A stretch of DNA of 64,000 nucleotides from Heterohyrax brucei (GCA_028571685.1 CM053166.1:63884111-63948110), one strand, 5' to 3'; counted from the first letter of the stretch, positions 46,747-57,774 are shown. The notes: generated by a model not told the origin, from the letters alone. A program made the numbers and translations.

Positions 46747-47104
46747 TGTCCTTCTCCAGAGACTGGTCTCTCCTGATAACATGTCCAAAGTGTGCAAGAT
46801 GAAGTCTCCCATCCTCCTTCCTGAAGAGCATCATGATTGTATTTTTTTCCAAGACAGATCTGTTAATTTTTCTCACAATCCATGGCATATGCAATATTCT
46901 TCACCAACACCATAATTCAAAGGCATCCATTCTTCAGTCTTCCTTATTCATTGCCCAGTTGTTACATGCATATGAGGCAACTGAAAACACCATGGCTTTG
47001 GTCAGGCACACCTTAGTTCTGGAGGTAACAACATCTTTGCTTCTTAACACATTAAAACAGTCTTTTGTGGCAGATGTGTCCAATACAACTGCTTGACTGC
47101 TGCT

Positions 47105-47600
47105 TGTTTTAGTCATCTAGTGTTGCCCTAGGAGAAATACCACAAGTGGATGGCTTTAACAAAGAAAATCTTGCAGGATGCCAACTCCAGAGGAGCTGAC
47201 TATGTCGGCTCTAGAGGAAGGTCTTTGTGATTCATCAGCCTTTCCTTGGTCTTGGAGTATCTTGGTGCAGAACCTTACGTCCAAAGGATGCACTGTGCTC
47301 CTGGCACTGCTTTCTTGATAGTATGAGTTCTCCAACTCTCTGCTTGCTTCCTTTTCCTTTTATTTCTTATAGGATAAAAGGTGGTACAAGCCATACTGCA
47401 GGGAAACTCCCTTAGTAAGGGTGTTACAGTCCCAATGTAACCCTCTTTTAACATAATCCAGTCTATTAACTACAGGCAGAGATTAGGATTTATTGAATAG
47501 GAATATCACAAAATGGAGGACAATCATACAACACTAGAAGTCATAGCCCAGACAAATTGCTACACACATTTTTGGGGGGAACACAATTCAATCTATGACA
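47105..47600 (-). mobile_element. Solo LTR, MaLR/MST-like family, antisense (copy 4)
   Basis: On the plus strand it starts TGTTTTAGTCATCTAGTG and ends TCAATCTATGACA, the reverse of the family's ends. Perfect TSD CTGCT at 47100-47104 and 47601-47605. It is the only copy of the six in EFHC2 sense orientation. More diverged than copy 5. Confidence 0.94.
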
Positions 47601-47615
47601 CTGCTTCCAGGGTAT

Positions 47616-48138
47616 TGTCATGGATTGAATTGCATCCCCCCAAAACTAAGTGTAGCCACATGGCTGGGTCACGATTCCCAGTATCTTCTGTCTGCCCTCC
47701 ATCTTGTGGTTTTCCTACGTTGTATGTTAAAGGATTAGGGTGGGACTGTAAATTCTTTTATAAGATCACCTCCCTGCTCCACTGTTACAGGAGTTTCCCT
47801 GGAGTATGGTTTGTCCCACCCTTAATCCTTTCATCCTGCAAGAGATAAAAGGAAAGGGGAGCAGGCTGAGAACTGGGAACCTCACACCATCAAGCAAGCA
47901 GCACCAGGAGAAGAGCGTGTCCTTCAGATCCGAGGTTCCTGTGCCAAGATGCTCCCTGGACAAATACTGATACAATACTTGACTTTCCTCCAGAGCCAAT
48001 AAGGGGAAAAAGCTTCCCCTGGAGCAGACATCCTGAATTTGGACTTATAGCCTACTGGACTGTGTAAGAATAAACCTTCCTTGTTAAAACCATCCACTTT
48101 GTGGTATTTCTGTTAGAGCAGCCCTAGCTACTAAAACA
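47616..48138 (+). mobile_element. Solo LTR, MaLR/MST-like family (copy 5)
   Basis: Starts TGTCATGGATTGAATTGC, ends CTACTAAAACA. Perfect TSD GGTAT at 47611-47615 and 48139-48143. 523 bp. AATAAA at about 48069. It lies 15 bp from copy 4 in opposite orientation. Confidence 0.96.
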
Positions 48139-48534
48139 GGTATTGAATTGTGGATCTGAGGAAATAGAAATCCTTGATGACTTCAATATTTTCTGTTTAC
48201 CATGATGTTGCTTATTGGTCCAGTTGTGAGGATTTCTGTGTTTTCTGTTTTTACATTATGGTATAATTTATCCAAATGCTTGTAGTTTTTATTTTCATCA
48301 GTAAGTGTTTTAAGTTCTTTTCACTTTCAGCAAATTTGTTTCATGTGCATATTATAGATTATTAATGAGTCTTCCTCTAATCCTGATGCCATGTTCCTCT
48401 TCATATAGTTTGGCTTCTCAAATTACTTGCTCAGCATACAGACTGAATAAGTATGGTGGAAGGATACAACTCTGTTATACACCCTTCCTAATTTTAAACC
48501 ATGTATTATCAGTTTGACATACTGTAGTGGCTTG

Positions 48535-49540
48535 TGTGTTGCTGTGATGTTGGAAGTCATGCTAGCAGGCTCAGCCATGGTGGACAGTATGCAGTGGAAT
48601 TTCTAGCCTAAAACAGACAAGGAAAAAGGACCTGGCAGTCTAATTCTGAAAAAAACTGGCCACTGAAAACCCTATCAATCGCAGTGGAATAATGTCTGAT
48701 ATGGTACCAGAAGAGGAGTTACTTAAGTTGTAAAGCACTCAAAATATGACTTGTGAAGAGCTTCCTCCTCAAAATAGTGTCAGCCTTAATGACACAGACT
48801 GAGTAACATTTTCGGAACCTTCATTTGGTGATGTGGCACAACTCAAAATGAGAAGAAACAACTGCAAACATACCTTAATAATCAGAGTGTAGAATGTACA
48901 AAGTACGAATCTATGAAAATTGGAAGTAGTCAAAAATGAAATGGAACACATAAGGATTGATAACCTAAACATCAGTGAACTGAAATGGACTGATATTGGC
49001 CATTTTAAATTGGATAATCTTATTGTCTCCTACTATGGGAATGACAAACTGAAGAGGAATGACATCACATTTGTCACCAAAAAGAACACTACAAGATCTA
49101 TCCTCAGTTATAATTCTGTCAGCGATACAATCACCACCACCACTCAGTGATAGTTAATATCCATGTGTCTACAAGACAGACCAGATTTATATGACTATTA
49201 TTCAAATTTAAACACCAACCACTGATACCAAAGATGAAGAAACCGAAGTTTTTACCAACTATGGCAGTCTGAAACTGATGAAACATGTGATTAGGATGCC
49301 TTGATACTTGTTGGTGATTGATATGCAAAAGGTGGAAACAACAAAGAAAGATCTGCAGTTGGAAAACATGGCCTTGGTGACAGAAATGACACTGGAGACT
49401 GCATGACACAATTTTACAAGATCAACAACTTACTCACTGTAAATAACTTTTATCAACAACACAAATGTCAGCTGTACATGTGGACCTCGCTGAATGGAAT
49501 ACACAAGAAATATACTGATATTGTCTCTGTTCAAACAATC
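48535..49540 (+). mobile_element. RTE 5' region and endonuclease, inverted relative to the surrounding RTE
   Basis: Starts in the RTE 5' end ('tggcttgtgtgttgctgtga', 'catggtggacagtatgcagt') and reads into the endonuclease domain: NLNISELKWTDIGHF (48970-49010) matches the conserved 'ISELKWTG' block. Stops and frameshifts are frequent. It sits between the two halves of the reverse transcriptase of the minus-strand RTE. Confidence 0.85.
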
Positions 49541-51690
49541 AACTCTTGATCTGTGTACATGTTCTCCATGAGAACAATTAAGTGTTCTGGAACTCCCACT
49601 CTTCCCAGTGCTATCCGTTATTTGTTATGATCCACATAGTGGAATGCTTTTGCATAGTCAATAAAACACAGACAAATAACTTTTTAGTATTCTCTGCTTT
49701 TAGTTAAGATCCATGTAGCATCAGCAATAATATCCCTAGTTTCATGTCCTCTTCTGAATCCAGCTGGAATTTCTGGCAGTTCCCTGTCAATGTACTGTTG
49801 CAACCATTGTTGCATGATATTCAGCAAAATTTTACTGTATGTCATGTTAATGATATTGTTTGATAATTTCCACATTCTGTTGGATCATCTTTCTTTTGAA
49901 TGGGCACAAACACAGATCTCCGCCAGTTGATTGTCCAGGTAGCTGTCTTCTAAATTTTCTTGGTAGAGACAAGTGAGTGCTTCCATCATTTCATCTGTTT
50001 GTTGAAATATCTCAGTTTGTAGTCCACCAGTTCCTGGAGCATTGTTTTTCACCAATGCCTTCAGTGTAGCCTGGACTTCCTCCTTCAATGCCATCAACTC
50101 TTTATCATATCCTACCTCCTGAAATGGGAGAACAACAACCAATTCTTTTTGGCATACTGACTCTGTGCATTCCTTGCATCTTCTTTTGATGATTCCTGTG
50201 TCATTCAACATTTTTCCCATAGGATCCTTCAATATCACAATTTGAGACTTGAATTTTTTTTAGTTCTTTGAGAAATGCCTTGTGTATTCTTCCTTTTTGG
50301 TTTTCTAACTCCAAATCTTTGTACACTTCATTACAATACTTTACTTTTGTCTTCTCAAGCCCACCCTTTGAAATTTTCTGTTGAGCTGTTTTACATCATT
50401 ATTTCCTCCATTCACTTAAGCTATTCCATATTCAAGAGCAAGTTTCAGAGTCTCTTCTAACATCCATTTTGGTCATTTCTCTCTTTCCTGTCTTTTTAAT
50501 GACCTTTTGCTTTCTTCATGTATGATGTCCTTGATGTCATCCCACAACTCATTGTCTTTGGTCATCAGTGTTCAATGAGTCAAATCTTTTCCTGAGATGG
50601 TCTCCAAATTCAGGTGGGATATACCCATGGTTGTACTTTGGCTCTCATTGGACTTGTTTTAGCTTTCTTCAGCTCCAACTTGAACTTGCAGATAAGTGAT
50701 TGATGGTTCATTCCCAAAACAGCACCTGACCTTGTTCTGACTGATGATATCGAGCTTCTCCATTATCTCTTTTCATGGATGTAGTCAATTTGATTTCTGT
50801 GTATTCCATCTGGCATGGTCCACATGTATTGCTGACATTTATGGTGATGAAAAAAGAATTAGCAACAAAAATGTCACTGATCTTACAAAACTCTATCATG
50901 TAACATCTAATGTCATTCCTGTTACTAATGCAGTATTTTCTATCTACTAATCATTTTTTGTTTTCGGTTTTAACATTTCAATCACCAGTAATTATCAATG
51001 CATCTGGATTGCATGTTAGATCAGTTACAGACTACAGAATTTGGTAAAAAAGCCTTTAATTTCTTCATTTTTCACATTAGTGGTTGGTGCATAAATCTGA
51101 ATAATAGTTATATTAAGTGGTCTTCCTTGTAGAGGGTTGGATATTCTCCTGTGTATGACACTGTTGCACTTCAGGATAAATCTTGATCTTTTTTTTTTTT
51201 ACAATGAATGTGACATCATTCCTCTTTATCATTCCGGGCACTGTAGACTATATGCTTATCTGATTCAAAATGATCAATACCAGTCCATTTCTGCTCATTA
51301 ATGCCTAAGATACTAATCTTCATCCATTTCATTTCATATCTGATGACTTCAGTTTTCCTAGTTACATACTTCATTCATCCCACATTCTGATCATTAATGG
51401 ATGTTTTTGCAACTGTTTCTTCTCCTTTTGAATCATGCCACATTGGAAAATGAAAGTCTCAACTTCTTCAGTACATCCACATCATTAAGGTTGACTCTAT
51501 TTTGAGGAGGCAACTCTTCCCCAGTCTTATTCTGAGTGATTTCCAACATGAGGGGCTCATCTTTCAGCACTATATTCGACAGTGTTATGCTGAATATAAA
51601 TATAAGGTCTACATTGGCCAAGTTTTCAGATGTAGACCCTCAGAGCTTTCTTCCTTATCTGTCTTAGTCTGGAAAGTCCACTGAAATTTG

Positions 51691-51935
51691 TCCACCACAT
51701 GTGATCCTACTGGAATTTAAAATACTAGCTGTATAGCTTCCAGCATCATAGTTACATGCCAAGTCACCATCGTACAACAAACTGATGGACTTAGTTTTTC
51801 ATCTGCTCTAATAATTAACAGAGATTGTGTATTTTTATAAGACTTGAACCAAAAATTCCAATATACTAATAAAAACAAATTTTTGTAAAAATGTTCAAAT
51901 CTCTTAGTGCTTGTTTCAAAACAATGTTACTGAAA
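51691..51935. other. Intron, possibly the 5' edge of the minus-strand RTE
   Basis: May include some RTE 5' sequence; not resolved. Confidence 0.4.
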
Positions 51936-51937
51936 TC

Positions 51938-52137
51938 AGACCTGTTGCCATGGAGTCAATTCTGACTCATAGTGACACTATAGGATGGGGAAAACTGCCC
52001 CATAAAGTTTCCAAAGCTATGATCTTTACAGAAGCAGACTGCTCATCTTTCTCTCATGCAGCATCTGGAGGATTCAAATCACCAATCTTTATATTAGCAG
52101 TAGAAAGCTTAACCACTGTATTACTAAGGCTCCTTGA
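51938..52137 (-). mobile_element. AfroSINE, antisense, long variant
   Basis: 'gttgccatggagtcaattct', 'tcatgcagcatctggaggat', 'aaccactgtattactaaggc'. Confidence 0.88.
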
Positions 52138-52309
52138 GAATAGTGTTACATCTGCTTAAATAGTGATATTGAATGTTAGCAATCTCTATAATGTTGATGG
52201 GAGCATAAAATGGCATATAATGATTGAAAAGTAATTTATCAACTTATACCAAGAAGCTTAAATTGTTAGTATCTCCAGCAATTCCATTTCTGAATTTTTA
52301 TCTTAAGGA

Positions 52310-52476
52310 CAGGAAACCCTGGTGGCATAGTGGGTTACATGCTATATCTGCTAACCAAAAGGTCAGCAGTTCAAATCTGCCAGGCACTTCTTAAAAACTC
52401 TATAGCGAAGTTCTACTCTGACCTCTGGGGTTGCTATGCATCAGACTCACCTCAATGGCAGTGGGTTTGTTGTTTT
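52310..52476 (+). mobile_element. AfroSINE, sense
   Basis: 'ggaaaccctggtggcatagt', 'gctaaccaaaaggtcagcag', end 'ggcagtgggtttgttg'. The flanks ATCTTAAGGACA and ATCTTAGTAACA may be a diverged TSD. Confidence 0.94.
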
Positions 52477-53356
52477 TTTTTAATCTTAGTAACATAATCA
52501 TAAATGCAGAGAAAATGTTAAATTTCAGCTTTTCTCTTTCTGTTTTTCTCCTTCTATGCCCACCCAATTCACTCCCTAGCAGCAGTAATGACTGTCCCCC
52601 ATGCCTGTGCTCATGCTGTTCCTTCTACCAGAGCTGCCAATGACAACTTCCCATGTTTATCAAGGTCCAAATACCCCTTTACCCTACTTCTATGATGTTC
52701 TAACACCATGTAAAGTGATGTAGGTCTCTGCATTCCTTCCAGTCTAGAAATCCCTTATGCAACAACTTTAAGATTCTACTGCAATTACCTGCATATAGCA
52801 AGTGGTTAATAAATCAGTGCAGTTGGTTTTCATTCAGAGCTGAGCTAACTTGACCTGAACAGAATTGATACCTAAGAGGAAAGAAGCTGGACACCTGGTT
52901 GAACAGAGCAAACTAGACTACAGATTTCTGATAACTCAAATAAGTACACTCATTGTGATAAGCCAGAGTTTAATAAAAAGAGCAGTATGTAGCTTTCCAT
53001 ATCAACTGCCCAGCCAAATTATTTACTCCATGTTGTAGTAAGGCAGAAGATTGTAAGGGAAAATGCAAGCTTCTGGCATCAAAGAGACTTATGTTTAAGT
53101 CTTAGCTTATCCGTTTCTAGCTGTATGACCTTGGACAAGTTAGTCCCTTCAAAACCTCAATTTCTTCACCTTTAAAATGGAAAAAATGAGTGCACCCTTA
53201 TGGAATTGTTAAAAACAAATCAGACAGACAGCAAACACTCAATAAACAATGGCTACTATGAGCTTAGCATTTTAAACTCAAAGGAAAAATCTTAACTAGG
53301 GAACAAAGATTCTAAGTTTCTAATGTTATTTTCTTGTTGACATTAGTAGCACTTAC
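52477..53356. repeat. EFHC2 intron with L2-like and MIR pieces
   Basis: 52550-52800 resembles the L2 3' region ('tgctgttccttctaccagag' order). 53060-53270 is a MIR in sense orientation ('ctagctgtatgaccttggac', 'aatttcttcacctttaaaat'). No other exon. Confidence 0.65.
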
Positions 53357-53495
53357 CAACTCCATATCTAGTCTTATAATAGCCCTTCGTAAATTCATCA
53401 CAGTCACAAAGAAGCACTTTTCTTCCCCACACATTGATGGTGTTTCCAATGGCCAGATCAGTATCTTTGTAAAACTCCTGGTCTACTTTTCCTAA
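53357..53495 (-). CDS. EFHC2: EFHC2 internal exon, end of DM10 domain 2
   Basis: A 139-bp exon, phase 0 to 1, with donor GTAAGT. Two overlapping acceptors are possible (the sequence reads TTAGTTAG). The first is chosen because it keeps the family residues LGKVDQ at the start. The peptide continues EFYKDTDLAIGNTINVWGRK and VLLCDCDEFTKGYYKTRYGV. The pattern of a W-G-R turn followed by a D-x-D-x-F/Y-T segment is the usual end of a DM10 domain. The single left-over G joins with AG of the next exon to encode Glu. Confidence 0.93.
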
Positions 53496-53860
53496 CTAAT
53501 AAAAACAAAAGAACACAGCATTGGTACCACAAATCCTACAAGGAACAAGGCATCCCTTCCCCAAAGAAAAAATTTTTTTTAAAAAAAGCCTCAGTTATAT
53601 AATTTATAGCTAGATCTTTAAAATCAACTTAAAAAGTAGGTAGTCAGTGCTAGCATTTTAAAACTATTTTGTGCAATATAGCATTTGCACATTGCAATGT
53701 AATGCATATATACTGACACATGCATTTAAGCATGTTTATCCAATGATAAATAACGCACAGAGTATTTTTTTTTCATAGATTCCATTCAAAGTTAATCTCA
53801 CAAGAACAGAATATGTACCTCCCACAATGGAAAACAGTAGTAAAATATACGGTTCCTCAC

Positions 53861-53974
53861 CTCGTATTTATCCAACATGTAGCCATTCAGTCGTTTCACC
53901 AAGAAGCCTCCATACATATTGAGAATTGCCTGGTCTGTTATCTGGCCAGGTTGATAGATTCCAGGTGGGCCATA
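53861..53974 (-). CDS. EFHC2: EFHC2 internal exon, DM10 domain 2 insert
   Basis: A 114-bp exon, 38 codons, phase 0-0. The acceptor follows TTTTGTCTTCCAG; the donor is GTGAGG. The peptide begins YGPPGIYQPGQITDQAIL and ends GYMLDKYE. In EFHC2 this segment sits inside the second DM10 domain, between its first half (exon at 56503-56754) and its C-terminal strands (exon at 53357-53495). The match is strongest over YQPGQITD. It lies only 365 bp upstream, in gene direction, of the next exon. Both ends are phase 0, so it could be a cassette exon; nothing in the sequence shows that it is skipped. Confidence 0.93.
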
Positions 53975-54009
53975 CTGGAAGACAAAATCAAAACATGTGA
54001 TAGATAACC

Positions 54010-55199
54010 TCAAATCACAAAGACAGCACTACTGAAGGGCTCAACTGAGAAATATTCATTGCTTGGCTCTTCTCTGTTCAGCCAGAGAAAGATACACATT
54101 CCATCCACCTCTCTCTATGCTTACACACCTTTTGTGGGCTGGACTACACCCCACCCATCCTTTAAGGCCCTGATACAGCTCCATCTTCCCCCCTTTTACT
54201 TTCCCATCCTACTGGCCTGTCCCCAACCCTGACCTCAAATACACTTCCCACAGGGCTAAATCATTTTTTGTAGTTCTCTACTTCATCAAAAGTCATCTCT
54301 TCACTTAAACCACAAAATTCCATGAGGAATGACTCGTGCCTTGCCTTTTATTTATTTTGCTTAGCTCTGTGCCTGGCTCTGAGTTCAGCAACTACTTGCT
54401 GGCTGAAAAGGGCAGAATGGTGAAGGGGTAGGAGCAGCTGAGTGTGGTCAGGTTCTCACAGAAAGGGTGGCCTGGAGCAAAGTCTGCATGCCTTGGAAGT
54501 GGTCAAAGCAGCTGTAGGAGCTGAAGGAAACATCTTAATAACTTCTGTAAATTGATAGTGATCAGTTTATCACATCCAGATGAGCAATCTGAATCATCCC
54601 TGATACATGTGGCATAAAATATAAGTTTAAATGTGTAAACTGTATTGTGCATGTTGTATAAGTCAGTTGTAGAAAGTAGAAGAACAATAAACTTGAATGA
54701 AAGCTCTCTTTTCACTACTAATAACTCCAGAATTTGGGACAACATATTTATATTCCACGAATGTCCATTTTGGGGAAGTTTCTTGAGGATAAAAAGTACT
54801 TTTTCATTCCTTTCTCAAAGGATGTTTTGAGTGTCAAGGCAACACCCACTCCTACTGTATCTTTCCTCCACAACAATCTAAGCTCCACAAAGCAGGACAG
54901 AATCCATTTTCTTCATTACTGTAACCCCAGAGCTGCCACAGTTAGCACTCAGTATTTGTTGACTGAATGAATAAAATGAGGCGATTTGTGTGAAGAACAT
55001 TGCAAATGTCAGATGTGTCATTATTATTTCATAGCTAGCCTCTTTTTCAAAGACAATCTTAAAAGATTTCCCTGGCACCTCCTGGCCACTTGCTGTGCAT
55101 TTCCCAGAGCCCCTTCTGGGGCAAAGGCTGCCTCCTCCCCTGGCCCCCAGCAACACAGCAGGACTTCTGGCAGTGGACTCAGACAATTTGGGAGAGCCT
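54010..55199. other. EFHC2 intron, L2-like piece and unassigned sequence
   Basis: 54170-54400 resembles L2 ('gctctgtgcctggctctga'). 54890-54975 resembles a MIR/L2 end. 55060-55200 is locally GC-rich without CpG clustering. Confidence 0.5.
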
Positions 55200-55211
55200 C
55201 CTGTGAGGACC

Positions 55212-55235
55212 TCCGACTCGATGGCACTTGGCTGG
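55212..55235 (+). mobile_element. Ultra-short (24 bp) SINE/RTE tail insertion with 12-bp TSD
   Basis: The insert begins 'tccgactcgatggcacttgg'. CCTGTGAGGACC stands directly on both sides (55200-55211 and 55236-55247), a perfect 12-bp direct repeat. Confidence 0.93.
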
Positions 55236-55310
55236 CCTGTGAGGACCAAATGGCCAGTGGCTCTTTGCATCAGAAATGAATACTACAGTAACCTTTTTAG
55301 TAGCACTAAA

Positions 55311-55349
55311 AGTCGGATCTGACTTGATGGCACTTGGCTTGGCTTGGCA
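55311..55349 (+). mobile_element. SINE/RTE tail fragment next to an AT microsatellite
   Basis: 'gtcggatctgacttgatggc' followed by 'acttggcttggcttggc', the same tail as in the TSD-flanked micro-insertions; no clear TSD here. Confidence 0.7.
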
Positions 55350-55356
55350 AGAATTG

Positions 55357-55393
<37 letters not shown>
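55357..55393. repeat. (AT)n microsatellite
   Basis: About 18 AT units, interrupted only at its left edge. Confidence 0.95.
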
Positions 55394-55395
<2 letters not shown>

Positions 55396-55514
55396 CCACA
55401 TGAGAACTAAAACATAACACAGAACTGTGAAAAGAACTTTTGTATATATTTTTTGTTGAAATTTTTATATTTTTATATATCCTTACAGATGTTTACAGGT
55501 CCTTATGTGGTGTT

Positions 55515-55680
55515 CTTCAACTATACTATCTCACTCAGCCCCTACAATCAGCTTAGGAGGAAGGCACTGTTAGTGGCATTTTGAGGATGGGAAATAGGCT
55601 CAAAGAGGTTAAGTGGCTTACTGAAAGTTACACACCTATTAAGTGGCAGACCTACAATTCTAACGCAGGTCTTCTGTCTT
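55515..55680 (-). repeat. MIR SINE, antisense
   Basis: 'gaggttaagtggcttactga', 'aagttacacacctattaagt', 'ggcagacctacaattctaac'. Confidence 0.82.
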
Positions 55681-55854
55681 TCTGTGCCATTTCTGCAGCA
55701 TCCAAGTTAAATTAGCTCTCATGAGGCCATAAATATTTGGAGAAATTAATACAACAAATATTTCTAATAAATAGTAAATAAATTGCAAAATCTGTCATTG
55801 CTGTTAGCTAGTGTCTAGTTAGGGATTGGTTGCTACACTTAGAAGTCACTTCTG

Positions 55855-55912
55855 TACGTGTGTGTGTGTGTGTGTGTGTGCATGCATGTAAGTGCGTGTA
55901 TTTGTGCATGCA
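55855..55912 (+). repeat. (GT)n microsatellite
   Basis: 'gtgtgtgtgtgtgtgtgtgt' followed by a GC/AT-interrupted continuation. Confidence 0.93.
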
Positions 55913-56167
55913 TTTATAACACTGACAAACACATGAGATCTCCTCAGTAGGCTGCAGGAGTCAAAGGCCAGTACCCTAATCCAAGGTCATGAGAAATTTT
56001 TTTACTAGGAATACATTTTCCTTCTTAAGACTGATCACAAACTCAATGGTGAGTAAGTACTTTCTCTTGCATTTGACTTTTTCCTTTATTTGCCTTAAGC
56101 CCAGAATGTTCCAACTACAATTTGTCATATCCTCCCTATTACTTTCATGGATTTATATTAATAAAAA

Positions 56168-56360
56168 GCCAAACCAGTTACCATCAAGTCAATTCCAACT
56201 CATGGTGACTCCACATGCACAGGATAGAACTGTGTTCCATAGAGTCTTCAAGTCTGTAACCTTTCAGTAGCAGATCTTCAGGTCTTTTTTCCAAAGTGTT
56301 TCTGGGTGTGTTTCAACTACCAACACCTTTCAGTTAGTACTCAAGCACTTAACTGTGTGA
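56168..56360 (-). mobile_element. AfroSINE, antisense, long variant
   Basis: 'gccaaaccagttaccatcaa', 'gtcaattccaactcatggtg', 'aactgtgttccatagagtct', end 'gcacttaactgtgtgaccc'. It ends about 140 bp from an EFHC2 exon. Confidence 0.88.
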
Positions 56361-56502
56361 CCCAGAAACAAAACTAAAGTTTTCTAAACACGTTTAGTCT
56401 CATAACTGCCATTACATATTCATAACATGACATATCATACAGTGACTTGAGTCTTTCAGCCCACAAGCAAATGCAGATAGTGGCTCTGTGTCCACTATTC
56501 AC

Positions 56503-56754
56503 CTTGGGTAGCTTTGATCTGTGGAGGACAAATGGCGTAGCATCCCAGCCTGAGTTGTGTGGTGCCGATTCTTTGATGTCAATGGTATCATCAGTCAAAA
56601 AGTAACGCAAAACGAGTTCTCTACGCTCCCCAAACATTGAGCCTGTATCGTCCCACACGCAGAAGAAACGCAAAACCTTTTTATCTTGCTCAAGGAACTG
56701 TCTCCGGGTATCCAAGGACTGGTATGGACGTAAGGGCTTCAAGAGTTCTTGCAT
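56503..56754 (-). CDS. EFHC2: EFHC2 internal exon, start of DM10 domain 2
   Basis: A 252-bp exon, 84 codons, phase 0 at both ends. It begins after a pyrimidine-rich acceptor ending in TTGCAG and ends before donor GTGAAT. The peptide starts MQELLKPLRPYQSLD, passes FLEQDKKVLRFFCVWDD (first strands of a DM10 domain, with the usual VLRF/WDD core) and RRELVLRYFLTDDTIDIKE, and ends RSKLPK. The open frame runs on both sides, but the splice signals and the loss of family similarity set the borders. Because the length is a multiple of three, skipping it would keep the frame but destroy the domain. The preceding exon, carrying the end of DM10 domain 1, is not visible up to 64000. Confidence 0.93.
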
Positions 56755-56913
56755 CTGCAAATGGAGAAAAGAGGAATAATAGTCTGGGGTTTTGCATAAT
56801 TACTTCTGGGACGCACACAATCAAACTACAGAGATATCTCTTCCATATACTATTCTGTGATGTTTTTTAAAATTTCAACTGACTATGATATATGTGTGTA
56901 TGTACATACAACT

Positions 56914-57095
56914 GGACACCCTGATGGTGTAGCGCTATGGCTGCTAACCTAAAAGTTAGTCTTAAAGGCTACAGCTGCTAACCAAAAGGTCAGCAGTTCA
57001 TCTCTACTGGGTGTTCCCTGGAAGCTGTGTGGGGAAGTTCTACTCTGCTCTATAGGGCCACTATGAGTCAGAATGCACTCCATGGCAGTGGGTAT
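56914..57095 (+). mobile_element. AfroSINE, sense, with a short internal duplication
   Basis: 'acaccctgatggtgtagcgc', then 'ggctgctaacctaaaag' and again 'cagctgctaaccaaaaggtc', so about 37 bases are repeated; end 'ggcagtgggtata'. Confidence 0.9.
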
Positions 57096-57774
57096 ATATA
57101 ACCAGTTTTAAGTATAAAAATACAGACAAGCCAGTATGCAGAAGCTTTTTATATTAAACATTATTTTAGTACACATTTGCATTAATCTTGAAAGCTGACT
57201 CTTCTCAGTTGAAGACGTAAAATTTTCATTTAAGACAGGCAAAGCTAATTTGTGGTGACAGAAGTTAGAATAGTAAAGGCCTCTGGACAGAAGATTAACT
57301 GAAGAGGGGGATAAAGGAATTTTCCAGGGTAATAGAGAAATATTCTGTATCTTGAATTTTCTCTTGGTTACTCAGTTGCTTACATTTTCCAACTCATGAA
57401 TCACTTAAGATTTTTGCATTTTACTCTATTTATATTGATTGTATTTCAATGAAAAACAATATTTGACCTTTCTTTGGAAATTCCTATCTATGTAGCCTTT
57501 GCGTTCATTACAAAGTTTACATGAAGGCAAAAGGGAAGAAATATATTCCAGGTTTTATTTTGCTCAAAAAGTTTAAGACGCTGAGCATGCAAATGCTCAA
57601 TGGACACTTAATGAGAGAAAATGGAGAACTTTCAGATCAGCACAGAGAATTTGCCTGGGCTTTTTCTTCTGCCCCAGGAACCAATAGCTCAGCAGTTTTC
57701 AGGATACAACTCTTTCTTCTTTCCATATTCTCAGTCCAGTATTAGAGTGAAACTGCTCCCACTTGATCTGACTG
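57096..57774. other. EFHC2 intron, unassigned
   Basis: No exon, no repeat that I can name. Confidence 0.45.

Larger units (their letters stand above)
45925..51690 (-). mobile_element. RTE retroposon, nearly full length but split by LTRs and an inverted RTE piece
   Basis: Read right to left: endonuclease domain remnants (51690-50240, e.g. the reverse of a 'RISEIKWTG' segment near 51300), linker and first half of the reverse transcriptase (50238-49540; GFRRGHETRDIIADATWIL and LKALVKNNAPGTGG), second half (48530-48144), then the C-terminal part and 3' end (47104-45925). The parts sum to about 3.7 kb including a 333-bp duplication, close to an RTE of about 3.3 kb. Interrupted at 48535-49540 by sense RTE sequence and at 47105-48138 by two solo LTRs. 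All frames are broken. Confidence 0.83.
15498..56754 (-). other. EFHC2: EFHC2 gene, internal part (seven exons and six introns)
   Basis: Seven minus-strand exons read in order give a continuous protein resembling EFHC2 from the middle of the second DM10 region to just before the EF-hand part. Each has AG acceptor and GT donor, and phases join without a break (0-0, 0-0, 0-1, 1-2, 2-1, 1-0, 0-2). EFHC1 is the closest alternative, but segments such as PLRPYQSLD, YQPGQITD and LDRMFVISY fit EFHC2 as I remember it. EFHC proteins are ciliary microtubule inner proteins; that role is family knowledge. Introns hold almost only repeats; the largest is about 17 kb (36044-53356). The promoter, N-terminal exons and C-terminal EF-hand exons were not found here. 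The gene is X-linked in human, so this is probably X-chromosomal. Confidence 0.93.

Noticed and set aside
46025..46894. Tandem small genes with similar 68-residue products
   Set aside because: They are repeated pieces of the RTE C-terminal frame caused by the 333-bp duplication.
55024..55279. CpG island or GC-rich coding exon
   Set aside because: GC-rich but with few CpGs; the overlapping open frames have no family similarity or splice support.
56374..56760. A 128-residue single-exon gene
   Set aside because: Only 56503-56754 is coding; the rest is intron read through, as shown by the donor GTGAAT and loss of EFHC2 similarity.
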